Assembly (NCBI GenBank): GCA_010093485.1
Contig: MU001492.1
Coordinates: forward strand, 2,341,122 to 2,405,121
Length of the DNA: 64,000 nucleotides
From: Karstenula rhodostoma CBS 690.94
Taxonomy: Eukaryota > Ascomycota > Dothideomycetes > Pleosporales > Didymosphaeriaceae
Direction: 5' to 3'
In this document: positions 30,307 to 43,233 of the stretch, piece by piece
Numbering within the stretch: the stretch's first letter is position 1
Layout of the letters: each line of letters begins with the position of its first letter
Notes under the pieces: model-generated
What the model was told of the DNA's origin: nothing
Seen by the model: only the letters and a program-made list of their open reading frames with translations
The model's database searches: none
Translations under genes and position numbers: made by a program

Positions 30307-33300
30307 CTAGCTACTTCTCCCAAGCAGCTTCCCGAATTTCGACTTCTTCTTATGCCTGTATCGAGTCAGTCATTATCCTGTCAACGCGGATCGCTCTAGA
30401 AAATCACTCACGAAGCAGCATCATCCTCCTCCTCCGCCGTCTTCACACTCGTGCCGTCTCCACCCCTACTCCCTAACCTCTCCCTCTCCCTATCTCCACC
30501 CCTGCTCCCTAACATCTCCCTCTCCCCATCTCCACCCCTGCTCCCTAACCTCTCTCCCTCCCTCTCTCCACCTCTGCTCCCTAACATCTCCCTCTCCCTA
30601 TCTCCACCCCTGCTCCCTAACCTCTCTCTCTCCCTATCTCCACCTCTGCTCCCCAATCTCTCCCTCTCCCTCTCCCTGTCTTTCATCCTATGACTCCCAA
30701 ACGGCGTCAACTGCGTAACATGTCTGCTTAAACTGCCAATCACCCCCGCATGGCCCGGCTCGGTCTGATCAACTCTGGATAGCTCATCCGCAAAGGTCCT
30801 GCCATCTTCTACCTCGATGCCCAAGCCCTGAGTGTCGTGCCAGCTACTGCCGAGTATGCTGCCGTTCTCTGTGGCAGGCCGCGTATTACTGCGGGAGGAA
30901 CGCAAGCTGGTTGATTCCGAGTGTTCGGAGAGCGCGGAGAAGGTCGAGGGCGCACGCCCAGAAGCGAACGAGCGACGTCCGGGCAGCTCGCCGCTGGCGT
31001 TGGAGTCTGATTCGCCGGGGGAGTGGTCGCGAATGGAGGCCGAATCTGTGCCGGAGAGATCGGGAGAAGTGCTCATAATGGAGCTGTTATTTGCGATTTG
31101 CCGGAGGCGAGATTGGGTGTGTTTTGAGGGACGGTGATGGCTGAACTTGTTGCCTACGATAGCGCCAGCGTGGGAGATGAGAGCACGAATGACGTCCCGC
31201 TTCAACTGTAGGACGAGATCGAGATTTGAGCAGGTCTTGTTTCTGTACTCCAACGTGGGCAGCTTGAAGACGAGGTCGTGGATATCCTCGAAGTTGCGGT
31301 TTCCTTTGCCCTTGTAGCTGAGACAGAGGATCAAGCTGGGTATACGCGCGTATGCGAGAGTCATGTAGTTGGATGCGCGATTCATCATCTGTGTGAGGTC
31401 GTCGTTCCGTTCTTTCTGGGCACCCGCTTTGCCGCCTCGGTGCAAAGCGAAACGCCGAGTTGTGCGATCAGATTCGGCGGTTGACACCGAAAAGGTTGTG
31501 TTTGTGCGTGACATGGAAGATCCTGGTCGAGGGACGTTGTAAGACGAACCCACAGGTGTACTCATGGCCGAGCTGGGATGGAGCGTCCGTCCCATCTCAG
31601 TCGCAGACCGCGACTGCGTCTCGCGGAACAAACGGAGAGAATGAAGGTTCGGACGAGTTTTAGACGAGCGCTGCTCTGTCTTGCGCTGGTGAATGGGCAG
31701 ATGCAAAGTTGGAGTGAGGCGTAGCTTCAGGCTCTCGACTTCCTCACCATTAGCCGGCAGTTGCATTTTAGGCGTATTTGCGGATGAGAGGTTGCCAGTA
31801 TCGTCGTCGTCATCATCGTCTAGGGGTATGTGCTTAACAAGCAGGGGCGAGAAAGTGCCAGTGCCATTCTCTCCAGATTTGTCCTTGATGCCAGGGAAGA
31901 CGTATTCGAAGAGCTTCTTCCCGATTTGCCACTCCAGCGCAACTTTGAGTGGGAAAAGGTTGATCTCGAAGTGATCAACGACCGGAATGCCAGCGATTGC
32001 TTCGAGCATGACCCAATGCACCCTGAGCATCTTCGTCTCTTGCCCATCGGAGGATTGCGGGCGGCTTGCTTCAAGGTATGGTGAGATCATCTTGGGGTAG
32101 ATGGCGTTCGGCATCAGGTTGAGACCGACGATGTGCTCAATCTCAACCGAATTCAGGTTCGAACCATCGTTGTTGTCAGTGCGGTCGAAGAGAGCATTCT
32201 TAATCTGAAACTCGGCAAGTGAGGTTTGTCCCTCCTGCAAGAGATGCCAAACAATTTCTGAAGCGGTAATGTACCATCTCAGAGTTCCAGTCAACTCTTT
32301 GGCCTGTGCGCGGTCATCGTACCTTCGTTGTGCGGTTGTAATTGCTTTCATAACGAAGAAGAGCTCATCTTCAAACACAGTCAGATCTTTCTCCACCTCG
32401 ATGCGATCACTCCAACCCTTCTTATCCAGGAACTTCTCGTTGATCTGAAACACAGATTTAATCTCTTCCAATTGACGGATTCGCTCCTGGAGCCCAATGA
32501 CTAGATCCGGCGCGCCACTGAGATTGCTGAAGTCAGAGGCAAGCATGATCTTTTCAAGCCTTTCGTTACGTGTCTTTTCCAACGGCTCGTTGTAGAGCAG
32601 AAGGTCTATAACGATGATGTACACGGCGTAGTACTGACGTGAATTGCATAGAGCACGGATATGGGGAAAGTCGACCCAGATATGATCGATTCGGCTCTCC
32701 ATGCTTTTTCGTCTGGAAGCTGAGTCGCCACCAGATACGTCGTCGTTGTACTTTAGACGCAAGGGGTTATACTTGTCAAGTCGCATGCTGGCCGATGTAC
32801 GCTCGACCACACGTTGAAAGCCGTACGGATGAGTTTTGAAATCAAACATGACCTCGAAGGGCACCCATGGGGGCCAAGCGGTCCCGACTGGTGCTCCATA
32901 CGTGCTCCCAGAATACATATGAATATCTTCGGAGCCGAAACTTTTTGAGTTGGTTACGAAGATCTGCAAGCTGTCCATGGAAGCTGTGAACCGTCGTTGG
33001 ACCAGACCAGAAACGTCGTCCATTACCCGATCTTTATCCATAATTTGGATAACTTTGAGTTGCATGCCCTTTGCCGTGACCAGAACAGCCGCTTTGGTAT
33101 TCTTATCGCTTTGAAGCTGGATCTGGGGAGCAATCAAGCGAACAATATACGCGTTTTGAGCGAGGTAATCGAGGGAGACATCATCTTCAGCATTGGTGGC
33201 AGCGGTTGACTTGTTTTGTTCTTGCTCGGCGTTGTCGGCCTCGATGAACTTCTTGCCGTCTTTCAACAGCTGTTCAATCTGACTCTCGATGGTGTCTTCC

Positions 33301-36300
33301 TCGTCTTCTTGAGGTTCCATAGGTCTGTGCTCGGGCCCAGGTGTGGAAGAAGACTTTCGCAGCTTGTCTTGCTCCTCCACTATGTCTAGAATGAACTTGA
33401 CTGCCCGTCGTGACATGTAGTATACAAACCCACGGCGCTGGCCGACTTGGTGTATGTAGCGTAGGATGATATTGCGGAGGGAGTTGTTCCACTTGAGATG
33501 CACGTTGTGAATGATGAAGCGGTTGTTGAAGTCACTGATGAAGTCGGCGTGCTGTGCGCCTTCTGAGGTCTTGGCACCACCCTCTGCGTCACCTGCACCG
33601 TAATCCTCGCGTGCTTCGTAATACTCGTCTCCTCCCTCCTTTTCCCCATCTGGTACGGCATGCTCGTCGCCTGATTTCAATCTTTCGATCAAGCTTTGAT
33701 GCATAGCCTGGAGAAAATTCATCTTTCTCCTTAAGAACTCTGCATGATTTTGCAAAGTGGCCAGCTGCTGGCGTAGATCTTCCTGTTTGTCAGGCTCCCG
33801 AATAATCTTTAGCTCTTGATCACCGATGGCATGCTCAGTGTGTGATGTTTGCTCTTGTACGCGCTGCATCCGCTGCTCGATAAGATAGCACTGCACTCGC
33901 CGTGGGTCGTTGCGAGCGGACATGACACAATGATGCGTCGGCTCATTTCCGAAGGGACTCGTGCGGTGAGGATCTCCAGATATGTTGTCTGCGTGGTCGG
34001 TCTGGCGGAAGTAGGTAAAGCGCGGAGCAAAAGCTAATGGTAAGATCTGCGTCTCCGGGTTATGCTCCGAGGGTAGAACCCATCCCAGTTCCACGAAATC
34101 GTCCATGTCCACCCATCCCCAGTCGTTATCGGGGATCGTGAACTTGGACAAATCTGCTCTCGCATTTCCCTGGTTGTAATCCGCAATCGTCTCGTCATTA
34201 GCGTTTTCCACATCATCTTCTCCCGTGCCGCCGATTCTTGCTGAAACAGCACGAACGTCGGTCCTTATGAGGTCGAGTTGGACCTGGTTGATCCGCATAC
34301 CCGTCGTCTGATTTTGCTTGCTGTCTTCCTGCGCCTTGGGTGCCTGTACAATGGTTCTAAATTCTTCTCGCCGCTGGTGGAAGTCAAGCATGAAGCTGTC
34401 CAGGCGTGCCTTCAGCCCAGTGGCAGCAACATCACCTCTGCCGTAATCTTCCGCGTCTTTATGCTTGTAAATATGGCTCATATACAAAGGCGAAAGTAGA
34501 AGGTTGTACTTGATCGTAGCCAGATGTCGTCCAAATTTCTTGCTTGACTTTTCGATGCCTGGCCACAATGAGCCCTGTCTGACAGGCAGAGACATGGCAC
34601 CTGAGAACATGGACCACCAGTTGTAGAAGTGTGTGAAGAAACGTGGAGTAAGGTGGACGCTGTTGTACGTTTTGGAAGGCTCCAGATTACCAGCGGACCA
34701 CTCGCGATCGTGAGGAGCTGCGATGGCAATAGACATATGAATGTGATGGCTACGGAAACCACGGAACGCATCATACTCCTATTGTAGTCAGCAGGGAACC
34801 AATCAGTAACCACACGAGCTTCTCACCTTTCCATCCTTCGGATGAGCATACTTCGGATGCTTTAAGACAATGTCGTAATGTGGGCTGAACTTAAACGACC
34901 TACCGCCTCCATCAAGATTGCGCTCAAATACCAAGCCTGCTATCCAGCGAACGTTGCCGTTTAACTTCATGATGGTCTTTTTAAAGATCGCCAATTGCTT
35001 GTAGCTCGAAATACTAGACGATCCGTCGAAATGAGTGGTGGGCTGTTCCAGATCGGCCTCTTGACGTGCATAATGGCCGAGATCTGGGATTGCCAGTACG
35101 TAGCTACCGCTATTGACAACCAAAAAATTTCGTGGATCCTCGTCTTCGGCAAGGGTCAGCTGTACGTCGTTCTGCCAACACATGACAAAACCTGCGCCAT
35201 GGCCGGTGACCATGTAAGGATCGCGAGAGCCTGAAATATGTCAACACTTTGAATCATTAGTGACAAAGATATTTTACCTTTGAGGATTAGATGAACATCG
35301 CCGTCGCCTTTCCATGACACGTTGATGCGCGAATGGAAAGTGAGTCTGATCTTGTCCCAGAAGCCGACCCTTTCTGAAGGGTCAATCGCAGGCTTAGTAA
35401 AGCTCTCAATGACCTGCATCATGTCCTGAATCGCAGGCTGATACGAGGTGCCCCAAGTGATGCGAGTTGGGTGTGACGAATTGATGTCAATCTTCATGTC
35501 TGAGTATGTCTTGACTGGTGCCACTGTACGGCGGATGTCGACCTCATAACCGCCTGTTTTTGCGCCCGACGAGGTAGTCTCCTCTGGAACTACGACTACT
35601 TTGCACACTCGCGTGGACTCTATGTTTCTGAACTCTTCTGCAATGACGAAATCAGTCTTCAAAGAAACGCTAGGTAGTCGAGAGGACTGCGAAGGATGCA
35701 GAGCAGGGAAATGAAGCAACGGGAGTGGGTAGTCGCGCAACTGGATTTTGGCCTCGCCCATGTTCAGCTGAACGTGCACAGGAACAAGAAGAGAGTATTG
35801 CATGTCAACAGGCATGCCTTTCCCAACCCTGTGTAGGAATTTGGGGTACTCTGAAAGGGGGAACGAAGGTTTGTCAATGGTGAGATCCAGGTCGCTGACG
35901 ATAAGGCTTCCAAGTGCAGGCCGATGTGGAATAGCCATGATAGTCTCTTTGGAGTACGTATCGTCCGGAAGCTCGTCAAGACCCCAGAATATGGAGCGGA
36001 CATCATCCATAGAACGGGTCTGGCACGTGAGAGCGTGGTCAATGCGCTTTCTCCATGTCTGAGCGTTGAGACGATTGAGCTTCTCGCGTGCCTCTTCGAT
36101 ACTGGTACGTGCTTTGCTGCTGAGACCAGTGTAACCGTCTTTATCGTAGCGCATTGGATGATCCGAACCACGTCTGCGCACGGAATCCGGAGAGTCAGGA
36201 TCGCTCAGGTCTTCGCTCTTGCTACGAAGCACAGGCTCCTTCTTTCGTACCTTGCTCCGTCCTCGATGTGTGTGAGCAGACCTAGCGCGCTGGCGAGAGT

Positions 36301-39300
36301 TTCCCCGTCGTTCTTCCTCTTGGTGAAGCTTCTTCACCTTCAGGTCGAAAGCTTGTTCTCGGGCTAGCCTCTGCTTCTGCTCCATAAGACCATATCGGTA
36401 AATAACACCCAGTTTCCATTCAAATGAACCATCCTCAATCTCAAAGAGGACGGCTCGACTTCGAAGAGAGATCTTCGGTACACGCTTGGGTCCTTCGGGC
36501 TCCTTTTTCAAAATGTATTTGTTAGAGCCTGTCTGGAAACGAAAGTGGAGTTGTTCGACGGTCTTTGCAACATTGACAATGTTGTCAAATATGTTGTGCA
36601 TGACCAGCTGATGAGGCACCGCGATACGAATCGCATCTGCAACGATGTCGAAAGACTTATCCTCGGTGATTGTATTGCCATATCTTCTCTTTGACTTGCG
36701 ATAATCCATCCGCAAGGACTTGACGCTAACGACCCGACTCCACACTCGTTTTACATGCGGGCATTCTGCGTAAAGCCTCACAAGCCGTGACCGAAGGAAT
36801 GGACTGGTCCATCTATGTCGGCCAGCTTCAAGGCCATAAATGTGTATCATGAGTGGTGGATCTTCCGGCATGTCGGCCTTGAACTGGATAAAGTTCGCTT
36901 TGACGTCGTAAGTGAGAGCTTCACGTTTGAGCCCCGTCTCGGGATCCAGGTCGTCGCCATCCATGGATGGGATCGCAAGATGGTGAGGGGCCCTTGGCGA
37001 TACAGGAACACGCTCTTCCTGACCAGCAAATGCAATATTGAAAGAGTGCTTCAGTACCATGGTAGCGACGCCCATAGCGAAATGTCGATAGAGCGAGTGA
37101 TGGAAGAACAGACTCTGGCAGAAAGAGTGGACGTGAAAAACGGGCCCTTGCTTGTCTGTGGATGTACTCCAAGCCACCTCCATCCGTGGAACACCCAAGA
37201 ACGGATCTGCTTCCCATTGCTCATCGGCCTCCAACGCAAATCCTTCAAATCCTTGCCAGTGCATGGCGAATCGTCTCCCGTCAGTTGGGTCACCGGCTGG
37301 TTTGCGAGGAGACTTTGGCGAGGATGAGGCTGTTGGTCGAAGGAGATACTCATCGCGATTGATCGTCCGGCTTGTGGTCCGCCTGCGCACGGGACGAGCT
37401 TCGCTGTCGTCTCCTCTACTCTGGCGGTACTCGGCAGTCCACGATTCTAGGTGCAGTCCGATTCCCCTCGCATGTTTCGAGACTTCCGGATCAACGCCTG
37501 CGACTTCGATATTAAAATCGGAGCCTTGAAGGTGTACATGCGACAACCAAGAGGGCAGTCGTCGCAAAAAGTTCAACCCCATCTTTCGATGTCCACCGCG
37601 CCTTCGCTGCACGTCTTTTTGAACTTGCATTACAATCTGACGTAGACCTTCGCTGATTTCTGAGCGTACGATGAAGACAGAGAACGTCTGTAAGTTTCCA
37701 TTGACGACCACTACAACATCGGGCGAAGCGCTGAGCTGCACTTTGAGTTCTACATGATCGGTCAACAACAGATTGTGCTTCTCACTAGAAGCGGTTTGGT
37801 AGTAGAGCCGTTGAGAATTGATGCGGAAAGTTGAACTGAGACCATAGTGTAACTCAGCATCGGCCGCATGCGAAGATTCCATGTCAAGTGAAATCGATGA
37901 CGATGACGAGATGAGAAGGTCGAATTCATCACTATCCTTCTTTGAGGGTTCCGTAGGGGGGAGGGTAACACGAACAACGGGTTCATGAACAGATAATTTG
38001 ATGCTAGCCTTGGGCAATAGGCGTCGGACCAAGCTGCGTTTTCGGTCTCGCAACTTTGGAGGTTTTCGTCGCGTCTCGTAACTGCGAGTCATGGCAAGTA
38101 ATATTGGTAGATGTTTAGGATCAAGGTCGATGGATGGTGATGTAATGACTAAGTTGGCGAACAGGATGTTTGTGTTGCGCTCAGCCACATTCTTGTCTTT
38201 GGTGAACTGAATGGTTTTGGAAGGGAGAGTGGTATTAAGCGTCATGGTGGCCATGGGAACGTATAAAAGGCGTTCAGGGTGACCGTGGCCGCTGTCAATC
38301 CCGACGGAAATGGAAATTGCGGCAAGAAGAGCTTGGTGAGCAATGTCATTAGGTGAAAAGTACATGAGGTGGGCGGGGCTTCGAGGGTCCAGACGAAGTA
38401 AATCGATGCTGACCTCCTTCATGGACATGTTCAGGTAAACAGGAGGATCAGAGTCGGAGCCAGTTTGGATGCGCCTGGTGAAGCTGAACAGGCTTATGGC
38501 AAATTGGAATTCTTGTATACCACGAAGGATAGAGCTGGCAAATTCGCGCGAATCGGCTACGGTACGCACGATCTCTTCCTCGGGACTTGCAGGCTGGCCA
38601 AGCTCCTGGAAAGTGTCTCCGAGCGATGTGTTGGACCTTGCATGCCTGATGGGGGCAGCAGCACGACACCTCTTGGCACGCTCCGCACAAAGGTTGATTT
38701 CGTCGTATGGGATGCTTAAGCGCCCAAGCTTTAGAGCAATAGATGCATCACGCAAGCCGTCCAGTTCCTTGTACAGCATGCCGTGGACGTTGAGAGTGCA
38801 TTGATCGAGGACTTCGACGGACTCTCGGCCTTCGGGAGTGAAGAGTATGCTGCGAACGGTAAAGAGCCATTCGGCGGGTCGGTGCTCGTTGTTCTGCTTT
38901 GGCTTGTGATGGTTGAAAAGGCGACTTCGGTCCACCGTCTTGCGGCGCGTGTCGACGGCCATGGTGAAGCTGCCGACCTGCAGCGACCCAACGTCTGCAA
39001 TGACCAGCGTGGTTGTTGTTGCTACCAAATCGACCATCTTGATCCATTTAATCTTGCGATGCAGACGCTTAATCCGCTCCTTGACGTCGGTCAACTGCTC
39101 CCACGTGCGACTCCTCTGGCCGTCCTCGTCGGTCGCGTCCTCGGTGTCTTCCCCATCCAGAGCAATGTCTGGGATCTTCTTCTCGTCGCTCCTCTTGGCT
39201 GCAGAACCGTTTGCCCATTTTGCCCAAGCGCTCTTCCTCTGCGGTTTATCACCCAGTGTCTTCAGGTCCACGGTCACGGTGAGTTCGCTGAGTACGACAC

Positions 39301-39529
39301 TGAGCCAGGTTGGTTGCGCAAAGGTCGGGCGGTGGAGGGTAAGGCCGAGTCCCCGTATGTCGATGCGCAGGCCATCCTTGGGTGCGAAAGCTATGCGACG
39401 GAGCCCAGATAGGCCCAGCCTCTGGATGGAAACGCCGGTAACGACTCGGATGAAGGCAAAGAGCACAAAGGACAGCAGGTAGACCAGCAGGAGCAGCCCC
39501 GCGGCCAGTTGCACGGTTGGGAGCACCAT
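30307..39529 (-). CDS. FMP27: Fmp27-family bridge-like lipid transfer protein (BLTP2/Hobbit type)
   Basis: Very large protein of the repeating-beta-groove family, which forms a hydrophobic channel carrying phospholipids between ER and plasma membrane. Exons 39529-35278, 35230-34827, 34778-30412 and 30355-30307 sum to 3023 aa in frame. Residues ~5-30 (VQLAAGLLLLVYLLSFVLFAF) are the N-terminal ER anchor. Family landmarks are present: GFWDKIRLTFHSRINVSWKGDGD (in two parts GFWDK and NVSWKGDGD), then VGTAWPPWVPFEVMFDF, the WPPW motif. Near the C-terminus is a 12-residue repeat (about 6 copies, LGSRGGDRERER), then an acidic stretch. A final 49-nt exon, joined by a GTGAGT/ACAG intron at 30356-30411, replaces a stop just after the donor with a basic ending HKKKSKFGKLLGRSS. 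Apart from this repeat insertion the architecture is normal. Confidence 0.94.
30458..30680. repeat. 36-bp coding minisatellite in FMP27
   Basis: About six tandem copies of a 36-bp unit, with scattered substitutions, encoding on the minus strand LGSRGG followed by acidic/basic hexapeptides such as DRERER, DREREM, EREGER and DGEREM. The unit length is a multiple of three, so copy-number change keeps the reading frame. Confidence 0.92.
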
Positions 39530-40347
39530 TGCGCCTCACCGGGCTTCCATGCGTCTCGCTCGGGATTATGGTATAATAATAACGCGCGAGCACGCGGCGT
39601 GCGTCCAGGGTTCGAGGAGAGACGGCTTGGACATACTCGAGGGCGTCGTTACTCGAGGTCCAGCATGCGGGCGGGACAGGCGTGCAGGGGGCGAAGAGGC
39701 GCGAAGAATGAGGCGGCGTGCGGAGGCTCGGAAGACTATATTAATGTACGTGTACGCGCTCTCCTGGCTCAGGCACCGGCAGCGAACGCAGTCAAGGTCC
39801 GCGTGCCTCTGGCAATTGTGCGAGCGAGTGCGGGCGGCCGTGGACGTATTCCCGTCGCTGGTGGGCTGGGCTTCCGGACACTATACTGTGTACTGTGCCT
39901 GTGCGTGCGTCAGACTGCAGCGGACGTCCTTGCCCAAAATCGCGATGACCCTGGTCGCTCTCGCGCTCGGGCCATGCGCTCGAATATCACTCACTGATCA
40001 GTCTCACCTTGAACCGCAACCATCTATCTGGTGCGTCACCTTCCGGCCATGTCTCCAACCTGCTGTGCCCTCGGCATCACTTCACGTTAAGCCACTGCCA
40101 CTGCCACGCCTTTGCCATGGCCCACTAACTCGGCAACGGCCACCCGGGTCAGGGACCTTCACGTGAACTAATGCAACGAAGATCGGTGGCTTTGTTTATG
40201 AGTCAAGCCAAGGGCATACAGTGTAATGTATTGTCAATGAAGAGTTCTAACTAGGCGAAGGTTCAGCCTGCTGCTTTTCAATTGCCGGCGCGATTTGGTG
40301 ACTACCAGAACTTCACGATACTCCGAGGTCAACCTCATCCTCACCCT
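39530..40347. other. intergenic region, FMP27 promoter
   Basis: 818 bp upstream of FMP27 and downstream of the FAD oxidoreductase gene. ORFs on the + strand are antisense extensions of the FMP27 region and show no similarity. No other feature called. Confidence 0.5.
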
Positions 40348-41846
40348 TTACAACCCTTCAATGACCCTCGGCAGTAAAACCTCATTATAAGCCCACAGCA
40401 CCGTCGAAAACCCAGAACTGAACGCGGCCCCGGTATACCACGTCGCTCTCCTCCCCTGCAACGCAGTCTGTCTCGCGATGAACCCTTTCCTCAACTCCTC
40501 CCCTGACACCCTCGAATGCATAAGTCCATGATTCGCAAAGTAGGGAAACGTCGTAGTCCCGTTTGTCGCATTGACCGTCCCCACCCCCACCATATTCTCA
40601 ACAGACTGCGCAATCAAAGCTTGAATGCTCTCCGGCCCATCCTCCTCGTTCCCCACCGCCGTAAACGAAAAGAGACGCCCCCCACCCCCAGGCTGATGCG
40701 CAATCCTTCCCACATGTGCCGGCAGCGGGTACGTCGAGAAATTGCCCTCCACCGCCCCCGGGACCGTGTTCGTCCACGACTGCAGTCCCTCCAGGCTCGG
40801 ATGCTGCACCAGTCCCGCATAAACACTCGAGAACCTCAATTTCCCCAGGACATCCGCCTCTTCATCGTCCAAATCAAATGGCGCGAGTGCAACGGGCGAC
40901 GGCTCAAACGCCACAAGCAACCTCTTCGCTACAATCACCGTCTCGATTCCATCCCGATGCTTCACCCACACCTCCACGTCCGTCTCGTTCCGCGAAGATC
41001 CCACGACGATGCTATCATACTGCACATCCCCGCCTAGGAGGTCAGCCACGCGCTCATACAGCTCGTGCAGGTTCCCCGACGACGGCACGATAGCGCGGGA
41101 CTGCCCTAGCATCGCGCGCGCCATGACCAGCCCGGACGCTTGCATCACGTACAGCGTGGGCACGCGCAGGAAATCGCCGACCCCCATCACCGTACTATCC
41201 CATAATCTCGGAACCGCAGCCTGCAGGGAGTACTTCTGCACAAAGGCGCTGAAGTCCATGGTCAGATCCTCCGGGATGTCTGCCCCAGCGGCGGGGAAGT
41301 TGAAGAAGCCGGGGAGCATGAGAGAGGCGTGTTTCTCGCAGAGAGAGAGGTACTTTGAGAGTGCGGCTTGCTCTGCTGCTGGGGAAGGCGGCGCGTAGGA
41401 GACGGGTAGCCCGCTGGTGAAGTCGATGTAGTGTTTTGTGAGGGGTTCGAATTGCATTGAGCCATTCGTATCGACGCCCATGCGGTGCGGGAAGGAGGTA
41501 GTGTTGAGGTACTCCATCCAGGCTTGAACGCCGATATTAATGGGAGCGCCGGTGGAGGGGTGGTGGTAGACGGCAGTGTGGCCTCCCTGGGGTTTGCTAG
41601 GTTAGACGACGCGAAAAGGCGTGTTGCGTTTGCTGGATAAGGAGGGGGTATGTGTCGTACCAATTGACTGCTCCTTTCGACAACGGCAACGGTCTTGTTG
41701 TGGTCGCGTAGCCAGACCGCAGCGTGGGAGCCAGCTGCTCCACCGCCGATGATGACGACGTCGCGGGTTATGACATCCACGGCGGAGATCGAGGTAGCCA
41801 GCGTGCTTAGTAGAAGCGTAAAGTTTCCGATCTTTCGGCTAGGCAT
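40348..41846 (-). CDS. secreted FAD-dependent oxidoreductase (beta-cyclopiazonate-dehydrogenase-like family)
   Basis: Flavin amine-oxidase-fold enzyme of a family that fungal annotation often names after beta-cyclopiazonate dehydrogenase; the substrate here is unknown. Exons 41846-41661 and 41586-40348 (74-nt intron) give 474 aa. A hydrophobic N-terminus (IGNFTLLLSTLATSISA) looks like a signal peptide. The FAD Rossmann motif VVIIGGGAAGSHAAVWLRD lies at residues ~29-47, followed by VVERSSQLGGH and the family's VYHHPSTGAPINIGVQAW. Several N-x-S/T sites fit secretion. No dimethylallyltransferase or hybrid PKS-NRPS gene is present in the window, so a cyclopiazonic acid pathway is not supported. 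It neighbours an SDR across an AT-rich repeat-bearing spacer. Confidence 0.82.
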
Positions 41847-42400
41847 GGTTGCACTTCCTACAATACAGCACGCCTGAAGTTTTTCTTCCAACAGGCCTCT
41901 AGTAAGGGCTCAATCGACAAGCTTCTTCAATGTCTTGTGTGCAAAGGAAGCCAGCGGCAATTGTAGTAGGGATGAACAGTGGGTAGCTAGCACACGTGCT
42001 GCGAGGTCGAGTCGTCCAGTGCCGCCACTCTGTGGGCGCAACCGCGAAGTTGACTCCAGACGTGGGGCCCGCGCAGAACATTGTTGCAAAAGACACGTTG
42101 TCGATAAATTATGTGGAGCCATGTAAATACGATCAACTTAGCCTAATGGTGACCCCTTGGCTCGGCGTGAGTGTGGAAGAACAAGGATGATGAGCCCCAC
42201 AACTTGGATTTCGGAGGACGGTGCTCTCACGGGAACATAAAGACCGGATGTAAGCCAAGGCCTTTACTAGTTAGATATAGAATAGTTAACTCTAGAGTAA
42301 CTTAACTCACTATACAAGTATATAATCTTGACCTAACACTATCGCCGGTGTTCACCTTCCCGTGACAGACAGTGGTACGATTGAATTGCCGGTACCTCTT

Positions 42401-42425
42401 TAGCTCACTAAGGCCACGCAGATAT
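42401..42425 (+). repeat. direct repeat, left copy
   Basis: The core AGCTCACTAAGGCCACGCAG followed by ATAT recurs with one change (AGCTTACTAAGG...) at 43210-43233, about 810 bp away in the same orientation. Confidence 0.85.
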
Positions 42426-42562
42426 ATTTACAAGTAGGGCATTACAAGCTACAACTGTCAGGTTACCTACTACCTAACTCAGGTATCACCGTTGGTGCCG
42501 CTCGAAAAGACTCCGTCGGACCTCTCAATACTGAATCTGTTGAGGCCGTCCTAGAAGAGATA

Positions 42563-42967
42563 GTGGACGACGATGTAATGAGACCGACAGCGTCCAATGC
42601 GACGGCTGCCCAGATAGAAATTCAAGTACTTAAAGGTCCAGCCTCCATTTTCGTTACTCAGCTAAGCCAGATCAATACTCGCGTTGTCAACGACACCAAC
42701 CCCGCACATCACTCTAATCTTGACCACTTGCGTGGAGGCAGCAGAAATGAGCCAACGTTTTTTGTTCATCGTTGCAGATATGAGTCTCAGAGGTGCACTT
42801 TTCAGACTACAACTGGCCCAACCGTGAACTACCACGAGCGCAGCTGCACACCAGAGCGTCGACAGGCTGAGGCGTCTAAGAACTTAAGCCAGGCGTGCGA
42901 CGTCCTTGAGTGCTCATATGTTGCACGCGCAAGTCTACTTAGGATAACGTATGGTAAAATAGTATAG
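42563..42967 (+). CDS. possible gene remnant, unknown, Cys/His-bearing ORF
   Basis: An open frame of 134 codons inside the AT-rich island, with higher GC than its flanks. The only patterned part is a Cys/His cluster (HRCRYESQRC, then NYHERSCTPERRQ) that resembles a degraded zinc-finger-like unit. I recognise no family. It may be a piece of an element-encoded or host-duplicated gene; coding status is doubtful. Confidence 0.25.
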   Translation: MDDDVMRPTASNATAAQIEIQVLKGPASIFVTQLSQINTRVVNDTNPAHHSNLDHLRGGSRNEPTFFVHRCRYESQRCTFQTTTGPTVNYHERSCTPERRQAEASKNLSQACDVLECSYVARASLLRITYGKIV

Positions 42968-43209
42968 AAGCTATATTATATATTAAGTCTATTTAGGATA
43001 ACTTAAGATTTACTTTAGGAAGATATAGGTATAGAGTTGTAGGAGTGTATAAGGTAAAGCGGTATGAACTATGTATCATGCATGCATAAAGTCTCTAGAT
43101 AAACGTGACTTCGCCTTTTTTTTAAGGTCATTGAATTCTACCATCACCAGGAGGTGAAATTCTACAAAGTCAAGTTTAGTGGTATGTTCAGACTCCTTGT
43201 AACGAAATC

Positions 43210-43233
43210 AGCTTACTAAGGCCACGCAGATAT
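43210..43233 (+). repeat. direct repeat, right copy
   Basis: Second copy of the 23-24 bp repeat first seen at 42401-42425; one mismatch (T for C). Confidence 0.85.

Noticed and set aside
30458..30680. CRISPR-like regular repeat spacing
   Set aside because: The repeats are head-to-tail without spacers, lie in a coding frame and the genome is fungal.
38783..39412. 209-codon ORF on the + strand
   Set aside because: Antisense to the N-terminal part of FMP27.
40348..41846. Evidence for a cyclopiazonic acid gene cluster
   Set aside because: Only the FAD oxidoreductase family is shared; the required synthase and prenyltransferase genes are absent from the window.
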